Positions 25,349 through 37,493 of a stretch of 64,000 nt of DNA are shown one piece after another. Each line of letters starts with the position of its first letter. The first letter of the stretch is position 1. The notes beneath the pieces are model-generated. The model was not told where the DNA came from, ran no database searches, and saw only the letters and a list, made by a program, of their open reading frames with translations. Source of the DNA: Hanleya hanleyi (lineage: Eukaryota > Mollusca > Polyplacophora > Lepidopleurida > Hanleyidae); the NCBI GenBank assembly GCA_036873755.1, contig JAVTVY010016162.1:1-64000 (forward strand). The letters run 5' to 3'. The translations under genes and the position numbers were made by a program.

Positions 25349-27618
25349 GTTTGCTAATTTGCGAACTCGAGACAGTGCAACATAATGAACATAATAATGG
25401 TGGTTTATAACTGGAGCTTAGATCTACAACAAGTTCATCAACTGTGGCGCCTTGCGCTTTGTGAACAGTCTTAGCTGCAGCTGGGGCAAGTGGAAATTGG
25501 ATTCTTTGGTAAGTTTTTTTGTTATGAAGAAATGTCCGTTTTGTTTCAAATACTGGTGTCCATTGCCGATCAATATCTGTACAATAGAGATGTTTGTATT
25601 GCTTTCTTCTTTTGCTACCAATGTTTGTATCGGTAAAAAGTACCCATACAATGGCTGGTCTCTTAGATGTTCCTTTGTACTCGATGTGTTTCAGAATTCC
25701 TGATGCACCATTTGCTAATCCATCATCGACATCAACATTGACTGTTACATCATATATCATGTCAACCGCAAGTTTCAGTACACTAGGCAGGTTTCCAGTT
25801 TGGTTGAGTTTGTCTTTCTTATTAATTTCTTGTACGAAGTGGATCTTAGTCTCTTTGTTCATGTTCACAGGGGAAATAATATCTGTATCAGCGAAGACGT
25901 CTACTTTTGTAGTTTTCAGATCTTGAATCAATGTGCTGTTGAAGTTATCAACTTTCTTGTTCTCTGTAAATAAATGCAGAGCTTTCCTGGGATAGTTTCC
26001 AGATGTTGTAGAAATAGTGTGAGATGTGATAATTTCTTTATCTGTTGGTTGGAGTTTATTGAATCTTAACCTGTTCAACATCTCAGCAAATGGCAAGTCA
26101 TCTTTTTGTCTCATAATTTCGGTGAGTTCAAACATTTGGAAATGTTTTTTCCATAAGTTGCTTGCTAGACCGATAGACAAATCAGAGAAGATCCATGAAT
26201 CTGCCACGGGACATAATTGATAAAAGTCTCCGACAGCTATTACTTATCCCTCCGAAATCTCGTTTTGTACCCGTTAGTTCTTGTAGTCGGTCATGCATGA
26301 AAGCAAATAGCTTGTTACCAACCATGGAGATTTCATCGATAATGATAACAGCAAGGTCTTTGTAAGTTGTTCGAAATGTGTTTAGCTCATCACTGTACAT
26401 ATGCTGTTGTGTTTGGAACATTTTCTTGTGGAATGCAGAGGCTATTGTTACTCCATTTATGTTGTAAGCTGCCTTTCCTGTGAATGCTGTTCGCAAGATC
26501 TTTATAGTATCTGGGTCATCACCATCTTTGGAATTTAGAAGCCTATGTAGTGTTTGGTAGAGAGCTTGTATTACTACAGATTTTCCAACGCCTGCTCCTC
26601 CCGACAGGAATGCGTAAAGGGGATCAGTCTTTGTAGAAATCCATTGTATAACGTGATTGAAGAATTCTCGTTGTTTAATGTTAAGAGATCGGACCAACGC
26701 CCTGTATTCATCATCTGGAAGCAGTACTGAATTTGTTTCAACGGATACAGAGATATCTGGTAAATCAAGATCTTGGCCAATATCTGCTGTGCCCTGAGAT
26801 TGTGTCGGGGGAATAAAGTGGATAAACTCCTCTGACTGACTGGTAGATTGCTCAGCATCTTCTGCTTGCATTTGTTCAGTGTTGGGTGCTAAAATATCAA
26901 ACTCTGTGGCCAGGTCTTGTTCTGCTTGTTGCCTCGCTAGATCTAATTCCTCAACATGGTGTTCGTATTTTTGCAGCAGTGGTAAAATCTCTGCACTTTT
27001 ATTTTGGTAATGACCTTCATATGTGTCGTATCCACCCTTAAGATCTTTGTTTTCATCTCTCCATGGCATAAATAGAAGAAGTTTTTCTCTGTAGAAGTTC
27101 TCAGAATTTGTGCTCTTGCTGTATCTTACATATCGTATTACCTTTGGGTTCTTCCTTTTTCTGATTGTTATGCCGCCTCGCAATTTCATCACAATATTTG
27201 TATCACCGAACTCTGTATCACTGTCTGTCTCTTCGTTGTCAGATGCCGGTAAATGACTTTTATCATCATCATTGCATTCAACTTCAAAAGTAGGTTCCTT
27301 TTGTCTATACTTCACTTCTAACTCGGAAACATAATCAGCGAGACAGTATTTTTCAATTTTTCTGGGTCTTTTTGCATACCTCTTGATGATGTTGTCAGAT
27401 TCAATGTCTGTTGAGTCATCTGGAAGCTGTTCCAGCTGTTCTTCAGTTTTTAAGAGAAAAACTCGCTGGTCTGGAGGAGAGGTATTGATGAATACTACTT
27501 CACGAGATGCTCGTGTCAGTGGCATCTGTAACACGAGATATGATGCTTCTTGGGCACTTATTTCAACAAAATTGAGGAACTGGTTTCCAATATGTCGAAC
27601 CTGCCTCTTGAGATCCAT
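25335..27618 (-). pseudogene. Helentron PIF1-type helicase
   Basis: Two open blocks, 27618-26182 and 26207-25335, separated by a frameshift near 26245. Block 1 begins just after Rep (LKRQVRHIGNQFLNF). It carries Walker A SGGAGVGKS (about 26570-26600) and Walker B VIIIDEIS (about 26320-26345). Block 2 holds the later motifs, including VHKAQGATVDEL (motif VI region). A 5'-3' helicase would unwind DNA during rolling-circle transposition. The end shifts frame again before the endonuclease. Confidence 0.85.
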
Positions 27619-27645
27619 GTTTCCCTCTGTTGCTTCTTTAGATGT

Positions 27646-30600
27646 CTATTCCAGCATAGTACTCATACCTCGCTGTGATTTGCTGATATAGGAAACAATG
27701 TACATTGCACAGGCATAGGGGTCAAGTACAAATTGTATGTCCAGATTTGCTCTCCATGCACTAAGCACAACTTTATTGTAATAATTCACACGCATCTCTG
27801 ATGGTTTTCTTTTCAAAAACACCTTGGGCCCTTTGAGAGAGCTTCGTATGCATTTAATATATTCTGATTCTTCCATTTGCACAACATCTTTTAGAAATTG
27901 TTCGTATGACATATCACATCCGTCCTTGAACTCGTTCATTCTAGCATGTATTTCTGAGTATTTTTTCCTGTACTCCTCGACATCATTTTCTAGTGGTTCT
28001 AAGACCATTGTCTTTTGAAGTGGTGGAAGGGGAAAGCCAAATCTACAGACAGATCTACCACCTTTCTTGCACGTTTTCGAATGCTTATGAATCTGGAGTT
28101 TAACCAAGTCTCGTAGGTCTTCCTCGACATCTAGGGAACAAGTCACATATTTGTCAACATACTGAACAATGTCGTCTTCAGAATCCACATTATATTTTGG
28201 TGCATTCTCTGTCCATACTATCATGTGAGTGTGTGGCGAGCCTCGATTTTGAAATTCAATGCGTTGGAATGTATCAGTAACAGTTCCAATTGGAGAGTGT
28301 TCACTTTTAAGTACAGTGTTTACAAATACTTGCACTCTGTGGTCAAAGTACCTGAACGTTGTTACAGGGTCTTTTTGAACAAGTTTGACTTTGTCAGACC
28401 ATGTCATATTTTCTATGTCTTTATCGGAACATGGCACACCAGCTAAGACAGCTAAAGTTTTAAGTAACTCTGTCCAGCGAGTATCAGCTGAAGATAATGA
28501 CATAAACCATGTTGGGAGACCTAATTGTCTAATCATAGCAAATACATCCTTTTTTCTTGAAGAAAGGTATGCTGGAGAATTACGAAGTGTTCTAAAAATG
28601 TAGTAACCTTCGTTCAAGTTAACTATCTTGTCAGCAATTTCAGGGTTTCGCGCTTCTTTTGCTGTAATTTTCTTTCCTTCACTTTTCTTCCTTCGAACAG
28701 CTAAGTTCACTTTATCAACCACTTGTTTCCTTTGTATTTTGTTCAGTTTGAAAAAGAGATTTGGAACACATGTTGCGGCTCTTCGATCAACACTTCGTAG
28801 TTCCCATTTTGAAACATCACTGTAAGATACAGGTACATGCCGGTCATTGCTTTCTAATCTTTTCTGTCCACAATATATACTTGGAAAAGAGAGTACTTCG
28901 GCATCTTTATCATGATAAATGCTAAGTGGTTGTTGTCCTTCACCAGGTGCTAAAACTAAGCCTTTGTTGGTATCAAGATTTGTTTGGTCGATGAGTGTGT
29001 CAGAATTGCCTTGAATGCGATCATCTTCATGGGTTTCGATAAATGTATCTTGGTTTTCTAACTCGTTTTCAGGATCAGTAAATGCTTCTGAATAAACAAT
29101 TTCAGATCGTCTACCATCTGCAGTGTCCGAACAACGTGTAAATTCGTCGTTTAAGTTTTGTGATCTTGTAAATTCTTGAACAATTTCTTCAGCACTATTA
29201 GTAATCTCGTTAACCCAATTCTCATCAATTGCCAGACCAGAATTCTTATACAGCTCACTATTGTTCATAAGCCAGTGTAAAGCTGTGAGTACAACAGTTG
29301 GTCGCACATTTTCAGAAAACACACATGATTTGTACGAAAGTCTTTTCTTCAGTTTTACAGAAACTGTAAAATGTTCATCCATTTGTCTTGGTAATGCATT
29401 CAGTGTCGGCTGAATGTCAATCGGGACGTTGACTACATTGCCTTTTGTTGAATACTGTCCACCTCGTGGTAATTCTCTTATCTGCATAAATGGTATTCTA
29501 AGCGCTACAAGCCGTTCTTCGAGAGGGTGCAAGTTCAACTCGTGGGGTTTATCAGGCCAGGTCATCCCACTGGCAACAGAGAGTTTTGGAACTTTACATT
29601 TCTTTAATGTGGATAAGCATGTGTGACAAATCCATTCCTTTCCATCTACAGATTTGTATCCTGTATAGAAATCTTTATATGTTGGAAATATAGGAACAGG
29701 ACAACTCTCAGTTACGCTTTCTCTAAACCATGTTTGATGACAACAGGTACATACATATTCTGGTCCTTTTTCTGTTTTTTTTTTATAGAAAACATTGATA
29801 CATCCGTCTATATCATGTCCGAAACGTCTTTTTTTACATTGTTCTTTTTCATGCTGAAAATACTCTTGGCTCTTTCGATCTTCTGATTTTCGTTTTCTGT
29901 CCAAGGCTTTTTCTTCTTGTGTAACATGGCTTCTTCTTTCAGATTGTTTCATTCTTTCAATTGTGAGGAAAGTTCTATCCTGTCGCAGTTGTCTCTTTCT
30001 GGTCAAATCTGCCTTTGACTCCGCTTGTAAAAACATTGGATCGAGTCTAGCTTTTTTCTTCAACACTCTTTCTTGTTCTAAAAACTGTGAATCTTCTCTA
30101 CATTTCCGCTTACAGTTCAGATCTATCACCCTGTGCTTTTCCGGATCTTTTTCTCTGGCTGTCCTCTTACTTTGTTTTTCAATCGCTAAGAAGGTTGGAT
30201 CATTCCTTGCTTTCCGTCTACTTTGGACATCTATTACTCTGTGCTTTTCCGGTTGTTTTTCCCTGGCTGTCCTCTTACTTTGTTTTTCAATCATTAAGAA
30301 GCTTGGATTATTCCTTGCTTTCCGTTTACTTTGGACATCTATTACTCTGTGCTTTTCCGGTTGTTTTTCCCTGGCTGTCCTCTTACTTTGTTTTTCAATC
30401 ATTAAGAAGCTTGGATTATTCCTTGCTTTCCGTTTACTTTGGACATCTATTACTCTGTGCTTTTCCGGTTCATTTTCCCTAGATTTCCGTTTACTGTGAA
30501 CATTCATTACCCTGTGCTTTTCCGAATCATTTTCTCTAGATTTCCGTTTACTTTTGACATCTATTACTCTTTGCTTTTCTGGTTCATTTTCCCTAGATTT

Positions 30601-30738
30601 CCGTTTACTTTGGACATCTATTAATCTGTGCTTTTCTGGATATTTTTCTCTAGCACTTGATTTGCGTGTTTTGTCAGATTCTTTCAATATTTTTTTCTTT
30701 GAACTTCTTTGTCTCATTTTCTTCATGTACGTACGCAT
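27646..30738 (-). pseudogene. Helentron Rep (HUH) protein with basic N-terminal repeats
   Basis: 1030 open residues. The N-terminal third (about 30650-30030) is an imperfect repeat of EKHRVIDVQSKRKxR and FLxIEKQSKRTAREK units. A Cys-rich region follows (YVCTCCHQTWF, CHTCLSTLKKC). The Rep catalytic part has the HUH-type motif PHTHMIVW (about 28213-28240) and the tyrosine motif YIVSYISKSQRG near 27670-27705. The frame ends at TAG 27648-27646 and continues in the same frame straight into the helicase block, so this stop is a nonsense lesion within a former Rep-helicase fusion. Confidence 0.88.
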
Positions 30739-30803
30739 GTACTCTCGCCGTGTACAAGAATGTATTGTTTTGACACTTTTATGGTCAGTTGAACTTTTCT
30801 TCT

Positions 30804-32236
30804 TTAATATTTGTCTTTTTTCTGATCTTGAAGATATAAAAGAAGTCTATCATTTGCATTTTCTTCAGTCAATCCTGTTTCTTCAGTCAATCCTGATGTC
30901 TTCTCAGAACTCTTTGGTGATTGTTGAGTAGGCCTACAACTGTCTGAACTTATCCTCAATAACTTGACAGCTGTTACTTCGAAAAGATCATCTGCCCGAT
31001 AAGCCATTGATTGTGCTAGACGAAGACAATGTTCAAATACATCATGTATGTCACTATAATGCAGCACAACACTTGATCCATTTGGATCAACAGAACCAGT
31101 CAAGTTTCTAGAGTGAGAGTCACTAACACAGTAAATGTTATTCTGCTTAATTACAATGAATGTACTTCCTTTGAATGTTACAATAGCAGCATCACTACTG
31201 TTTTGAAGTAAAGCAGCATGTAATGCTTCAGCCAGTGTTAAGAACTGCAGTTCATCTAGGTTTCTCTCGTATTGCCCAGTGTTCCCATCAGTGATTCTTG
31301 AAATGCAAAATTGTACAGATTACCATTTGTATATTCCACTGACCCACGAATGTCATTAATGGCTAGGAGCTCATGATGGATTGTGCTACTTCGCTGCAAA
31401 AATTCATACATTTCGTTTCCATTTACAAGTATCTTGTCTACGTCATTTGATGTCCAAATTGTTGTTGGTTTCTCTTGACTGTATATGAGAGCTGATAGAC
31501 TATTCATTACACACTGTTTACCAGCATTGTCCTGAAATCTTCGATGGCTTTGGTCGAAATGACCCTGTATTGGTACTGGCAAACTTGAAATATCTGTGTT
31601 TCTTTCGAATCTATGTTGTGAAATTATACCCGGACACTTTTTTGCTGTTTCATGTTCTCCTTCAGCATCTACAACATCATCATGATGAGTGTCATGTATT
31701 GAAACAAATATTTTGTCCATTTGCTTATCAACAGGAAGTTCAGGTATGCAAGGTTTGCAGGGTTTTGTATGTTCAGTGGTTGTAATAGATTCATTCAATA
31801 GCTTGTTCATAGTTCTTGAAGTCGTTTGATTTGTTCGTTTGTTCTCAGTTCTTGCAACTTTTGTACTTAATTTCGACACCACTGCATTGCACGGTAGCAA
31901 TGGCACCCTCGATGAGGTGCAAACGGAAGGTTCCGAGTCGGTGGCGGTCGTCTGCCCTGCACCATCAATTCTACGATCCGGCGTAGCTGATGGTGGCACA
32001 CTCAGTGATGTACAGACGCACGGATGCGAATCAGACCTCGGTGGGACATCCCCGTGTGGGATGGACAGACTTCCCTGAGGAGTTGTCAACCTCTGGGCAT
32101 TTGAAGATTTTCCCTCCAGAAGGGATGGTTCTTCCAGACCATGGAATGACGAATGAGGATTCTCCGCCCTCCTCTGTCTCATTCGTGACTTCTGTTGCTC
32201 AGCCTGTCGACGTGAGGATTTGCGTTTCCCTCCCAT
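30804..32236 (-). pseudogene. Helentron N-terminal cysteine protease (deubiquitinase-like)
   Basis: The start is probably ATG 32236 (MGGKRKSSRR). A basic, Ser/Pro-rich region of about 200 residues precedes the protease: AGKQCVMNSLSALIY supplies the Cys, and after a frameshift at about 31260-31290 the sequence CVSDSHSRNLTGS (around 31095-31130) supplies the His. The pair resembles OTU/herpes-tegument-type cysteine proteases that accompany Helitrons in invertebrates. It ends at TAA 30804, and the upstream extension of the Rep frame overlaps it, suggesting another shift between protease and Rep. Family assignment is moderate. Confidence 0.65.
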
Positions 32237-32849
32237 GCTGTGAAATATATAGATCCACAAAAACTTGTATGGCTATTGCCAACGTATGATGGTGACATTT
32301 TGACAAATTTACTGTCTGTCCCAGATAATATATCTGAGATGTTTTCGGTGATATTTCAGAGGCAATTTATTGGACGATATTGAAACTTCACACAGGAGAT
32401 GAACGGATAAGTTTTCAATTGAACCCGAAATACGCCCGTAAAAAAAATAAAGTTGAGCAACAACAGTTTTATCTCCTGAATATTATTATAGACAAAGGTT
32501 AACAATGCAATGAATCTACATGGACTGTATGTTGTTTGTATTGTTGCAATAGTAATAATACTGTACATGTATAAGTCATCATTGTTGTATAAAGTGGCCA
32601 GTGTAGGCAAGTTTGGAAATCAGTTGGGCAGGGGGGGGGTTACATAAGGACCTGGAGTGGTATTTGTAGGAGCAGGTAGAACACTAGTTACTCCTACTCT
32701 GCGGGAGTGCATATTCCCCCACCCCCGGTATATGCTTATGTGCATGTATGTATCAGTAACTTTAGAACAAAATTTGTGTTAGCAAAAGCTGCAAAAGTAA
32801 GCTCATTAGCCTGATGAATGGGGTCGAAATAACAGTAGGTGCCAAATAC

Positions 32850-33700
32850 AATGATTTCAGACTAAAATTAAGGGGAGTAACTGGAGAAAACATCGAATCA
32901 GCTCAAAAACAGTTTGTGCAAATCTACACATGATACCGATCATATGTACCAAATTGCGAAAGAATCCATCGAAAAGTCTGAGACGAGTTGCTTTCACGAG
33001 GACAGTGGGCGGCAAATAAAAGATTTCAGACCAAAATCAAGGGTAGTAACTAAAGAAACTGTAGAATCAAATCGGAAAGAGTTTATGCACATGTGCACCA
33101 ATTATTTCAAAAGAATGCAATGAAAGCCCTAGGACGAATTTCATTCACGAGGACTGTAGTTGCCAAATTAAAGGACTCCAGACGAAATGTCAAGGGGGGG
33201 CTAACTCAGGAAAACGTTGAATTGATTCAAAAAAAGTTCATGCGCATCTACACATGATATCATGTGTACCAAATTTCAGAAGAATTCATGAAAAACTCTG
33301 GACGAGTTGCGTTCACAAAGTCAACAGGTTACAGACCAAAATCAAGGGGAGTAACCCCAAAAAACATTGAATCGGGCTGAAAAGGTTCGTGCACATCTAC
33401 ATATGATACCGATCTTGTGTACCAATTTTCAGAAGAATCCATTGAAAACTCTGGTACGAGTTGAGTTGACGAAGACAGTGGGTGCCAAACAAGGATTTCA
33501 GATCAAAATCGAGCCATGAAAAGTTCGTGTGCATCTACACATGGTACCGATCACGTGCACCAAATATCAAAAGAATCCACTGAAAACTCTAGGACGAGTT
33601 GCGTTGACGAGAAAAAGTTTATGGATGGACGACGCCAAAACATAATACGTCCCGTCGAAATTGACGGGCGTATAAACAGTACCAATTTTACTCCAAAGTA
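32850..33700. repeat. Degenerate tandem repeat, about five units of 145-170 bp
   Basis: Recurring blocks: CAGACCAAAATCAAGGGGAG, CATCTACACATGATACCGAT, ACCAAATTTCAGAAGAATCC and CTCTGGACGAGTTGCGTT. The repeat identity falls irregularly, and it ends in an AATTGACGGGCG sequence. Confidence 0.7.
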
Positions 33701-33760
33701 TCAATAAAATCCTCAACAAATCGCGAAAACAAGAATTAGATGGGAGATTCGTAGGTTAAG

Positions 33761-34112
33761 CAGGGGTCGAAATTTACACCTGTCTACCTGTCAGAGACAG
33801 GTAATTTTTGAAAGAGACAGGTAGAGAAATAAAACACCTGTCTCTATTGACAAGTAGCCAATAATTTTGTTTTGGTGTTCAAAACATATCTTCAACAAAA
33901 TTCATTCAAAACACCTGCTAATAAGTGCAAGTAAACAAGGTGTCATTAATTTATTAGTGTCTTGCAACATCTAATTTGTCATTAATGTTGAGTTGCATGT
34001 ATGTGAAAATTTCAACAATTGCATGTTCACGTAATTCTTGAAGGTGACAGGTAAACATTTTGGTCACCTGTCTCGTATGACAGGTAAATTATTTTGAATA
34101 TTTCGACCCCTG
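33761..34112. mobile_element. TIR MITE (CAGGGGTCGAAAT ends)
   Basis: A 352-bp element with ends CAGGGGTCGAAATTT and ATATTTCGACCCCTG. Internal CACCTGTCTC/GAGACAGGT repeats add palindromic structure. TTAAG flanks both sides (33756-33760 and 34113-34117) as the likely target duplication. Non-coding. Confidence 0.75.
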
Positions 34113-34325
34113 TTAAGTCTGCATGTTTCGTAGTCCCAAATATAACATGGTAGGTATTGGTGATTTTCGTCAACTCCCAACAGATTTTAATGAAATATGG
34201 GGGGGGATTAGTATTTTTTAGTTCATATACTGTCAAGTTTCAATGCTGTACGATAAATTAGGCCTATTTCCGAAATATCGCCGAAAACGTCTCGGAATAT
34301 ATTATCTGGGACAAACAGTTGTTGT

Positions 34326-35329
34326 TGTTGTGCCGTCACAACATGACACTGACATCGCAAGCAAACCGTGACCTCGCCATAAATAATGTTAGGTACAGAG
34401 AATTTGTTGTAAATATCACACGATTTTTCATAAAAATTTACATTCTACTTTCCCTGATAAGTTAATCACGTTGAAAGTTTCATTTCTGTGAGTCCTAAAA
34501 AGCACAGGTCGCCGCCTGTGCGGTTCGGGCATGAACACATGATGAACAGTTGAACATTGCGACACAAGCGCCTGCCCTCCACAAAAAATCAATATTCCAT
34601 ACTACGGTACCGTACTTCCGTGTTTCATCAGTGTTATCATTGAAATTATCCGTTATATAGTTCAGTGTTGTACGCTAAAACGCTTGGGACTATTTATTTT
34701 ATGTCAATTAGGAGTAAACAATACGGGAGATACAGATCAGAAAACTTACTCCGTTAAAATGGCTGCCGATTTGGCATAAAATGTCTATGCCATAATGATA
34801 ATACGGTACTCTCAAGTCAGCCAATCAAAGCTGTCGTTGGATACGCCCCAAGTTGAAATCCTGCCAATATTAAGATGGGCACAGCTGTCTGCTCAGTTTA
34901 AACGTCATTTAGCTTACAATCTGTTATAATCGCATGGTGTTCACTTTGTTAACTCTTGCTGAGTTTATATTGCTACTGATATATTTTCGGCCTCATGTCC
35001 AATTTTAAACAAATTGGCGATGACCAGAAAAATTAGAAATAACATGTTAATATCCCTAAACCAGTGACAGTCTCTACCAATCTGTAGGGGAGAGTGGGGC
35101 AAGCTTCACTATGGGCTTGGGATTAGTTCTCATACGGTACGCCTTTCACAGTTTATTTTAATTTCATAAGAAAGTAATTTCTTGAGAGACACAAACACTG
35201 GCATGGCTAATGAGGGGTTCAAGACCCTTCACTCGTAGGAGTTTCGCGGGTTACGTGACCTTTCCCTGCACGTGCGGGAGCAGTTATTAACATGAGTTTT
35301 CAGGTAGGTACCTCTAACCCACGGGAGAG
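34326..35329. other. Non-coding sequence, no gene supported
   Basis: AT-rich with no long open frame. CACAGGTCGCCGCCTGTG (34504-34521) is a small perfect hairpin. Confidence 0.35.
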
Positions 35330-36700
35330 AAATTCTCATACAGCATATTGTATTTTCGAATCGGGTCAAAAAAGTTATCTTGCACTTCCTGAGCAATCAT
35401 GATGAAGTATCATGGGGAAATCTATAAGATGGCCGCCCGAGAAATCGCAATAACAATGTTTCATGGGGTAATCCGAGAAGGCCGCCTGATGGAGATATTG
35501 GATTTTGGAATCGGACCAGAAAAGGTATCTTGCACAACTGGACCACAAGGGGAACCTGTGTATCAGAAAGATCCATGCAGTACTTCCTGAGAAATGACGA
35601 TAACAAGTTTTGATGGGGAAATCCAAGATGGCCGCCTGGTGGCCATATTGGATTTTCGAATCGGATCAGAAAAGGTATCTTGCACACCTAGACCCTAAGG
35701 AGAACCCGTGTACCAAATTTGAGAAAGATCCATGCAGTACTTCCTGAGAAATGACGATAAGGTTTCATGGGGAAATCCAAGATGGCTGCCTGGTGGCCAT
35801 ATTGGATTTTCGAATCGGATCAGAAAAGGTATCTTGCACAACTAGACCCCAAGGGGAACCTGTGCACCAAATTTGAGAATGATCCATGCCGTAGTTCCTG
35901 AGAAATCGCGATAACAAGTTTTCATGGGGAAATCCAACATGGCTGCCTGGTGGCCATATTGAATTTTCGAATCGGACTAAGAAAGGTATCTTGCACAACT
36001 AGACCCTAAGGGGAACCTGTGTAGCAAATTTGAGAAAGAGCCATGCAGTACTTCCTGAGAAATGACGATAAAGTTTCATGGGGAAATCCAAGATGGCTGC
36101 CTGGTGGCCATATTGGATTTCCGAATCGGACCAGAAAAGGTATCTTGCACAACTAGACCCCAAGGGGAACCTGTGTACCAAATTTGAGAAAGATCCATGC
36201 AGTAGTTCCTGAGAAATCGCGATAACAAGTTTTCATGGGGAAATCCAAGATGGCTGCCTGGTGGCCATATTGGATTTTCGAATCGGACCAAAAAAGGTAT
36301 CTTGCACAACTAGACCCCAAGGGGAACCTGTGTACCAAATTTGAGAAAGATCCATGCAGTAGTTCCTGAGAAATCACGATAACAAGGTTTCATGGGGAAA
36401 TCCAAGATGGCTGCCTGGTGGCCATATTGGATTTTCGAATCGGACAAAAAGGTATCTTGCACAACTAGGCCAAGGGGAATCTGTGTACCAAATTTGAGAA
36501 AGATCCATAAAGTAGTTCCTGAGAAATCGCGATAACAAGGTTTCATGGGGAAATCCAAGATGGCTGCCTGGTGGCCATATTGGATTTTGAATCGGACCAA
36601 AAAAGGTATCTTGCACAACTAGACCCCAAGGGGAACTTGTGTACCAAATTTGAAAAAGATCCATGCAGTAGTTCCTGAGAAATCGCGATAACAAGAATTG
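35330..36700. repeat. Satellite-like array, about nine units of ~155 bp
   Basis: TATCTTGCAC recurs about every 148-157 bp (35377, 35527, 35675, 35831, 35988, 36141, 36298, 36453, 36608). Each unit has AAGATGGC(T/C)GCCTGGTGGC, ATATTGGATTTTCGAATCGG and ACCAAATTTGAGAAAGATCC. Open frames seen across it on the - strand are repeat by-products. Confidence 0.9.
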
Positions 36701-36710
36701 TTTACGGACG

Positions 36711-36800
36711 GACGGACTGACGGACGACGGACGACGGACGACGGACCACGGACGAAAAGCGATTTGAACAGCCAACCATCTGATGATGGTGGGCTAAAAA
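36711..36800. repeat. GGACGACGGAC tail closing the satellite
   Basis: Short-period GACGGACGGACGACGGAC sequence followed by CCAACCATCTGATGATGGTGGGCT, an inverted motif (CCATC...GATGG). I associate this tail with mollusc repeats from general familiarity. Confidence 0.6.
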
Positions 36801-36879
36801 TATGGAGGGTGAGTATTCCACCTGGGGGTACTACCCCTGGGGTGCTCCAATGTTAAAATCCCTATGATAGACTTTTGCG

Positions 36880-37260
36880 TTTAGCTGAAGTTTACATGAA
36901 CATCTGTACTTGGAAAGTTTGCTGCAGTTGTCAGCTGTCATTGGATGATTATGAAACTTGGTACACATGTTTCTTATGATTAGAGGATGTACCTGTGTAA
37001 TTGAGGAGATGAAATATTGATTTTTGTCAAAATTATGGCAAATGATAGAGTTTTCTGTTTAGCAAAATTGTACATGTACAGATCCGCTCTCATTAAAAGT
37101 CAAGTCGTGCGCGGTAGAGGCCCAGTAGCAGTGCGGTAGAGGCCCAGTACCGGCGCAGTACCAACGCGCTAGCAACGCGGTGGTCGCGCAGTAGCAATGC
37201 AGTAGCAACGCAGTAGGAGCACAGTAATTACTGCGCAGCCTTTCTTGCATAATTACCGCG
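36880..37260. repeat. Dispersed repeat, copy A (also at 48030-49430)
   Basis: GCTGCAGTTGTCAGCTGTCA and GAAACTTGGTACACATGTTTC precede a GCGCAGTAGCAACGCGGTAG-type short tandem stretch (37110-37215). Both parts recur, in altered order, near 48.03-48.45 kb. Confidence 0.75.
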
Positions 37261-37493
37261 CTACGCGTACATTATTCTGGGATCACGAATGTTTATAAAG
37301 ATTAAAAGATAACATGTATGCAAATGGTCAGATATGGATTTCACTCAAGGTCTGTTTTCGGAGATGAGAAAGCATCTGAAAAGGGATGTACAATAGTCAT
37401 ATCACACAGGATTTTTCCCAAAAGATGACGATCACAACGAGTTGAAGATTTCCTTAATCATTATTCAGGAATTATACTGTATTTACTATTAAG

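Larger units (their letters stand above)
24572..32236 (-). mobile_element. Decayed Helentron (Helitron2-type) rolling-circle transposon
   Basis: All parts run leftward: cysteine protease (32236-30804), HUH Rep (30738-27646), PIF1-type helicase (27618 to about 25335) and a C-terminal AP-like endonuclease (25348-24572). The Rep-Hel-EN order defines Helentrons. At least three frameshifts and one TAG break what was probably one or two long reading frames, so the copy is not autonomous. Exact ends were not determined. Confidence 0.85.
32315..34325. repeat. Inverted repeat pair flanking a 1.8 kb block
   Basis: About 85 bp at 32315-32400 (TGTCCCAGATAATATAT, GATGTTTTCGGTGATATTTC) recur inverted at about 34235-34325. 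They enclose the tandem repeats and MITE described separately. No coding sequence lies between; they may mark the ends of a further element. Confidence 0.6.

Noticed and set aside
29963..30931. Several + strand open frames of 60-178 codons opposite the Helentron Rep repeats
   Set aside because: Shadows of the repeat-rich - strand Rep coding sequence.
35330..36775. - strand open frames across the ~155-bp satellite
   Set aside because: Repeated peptides in several frames that follow the satellite period; not genes.
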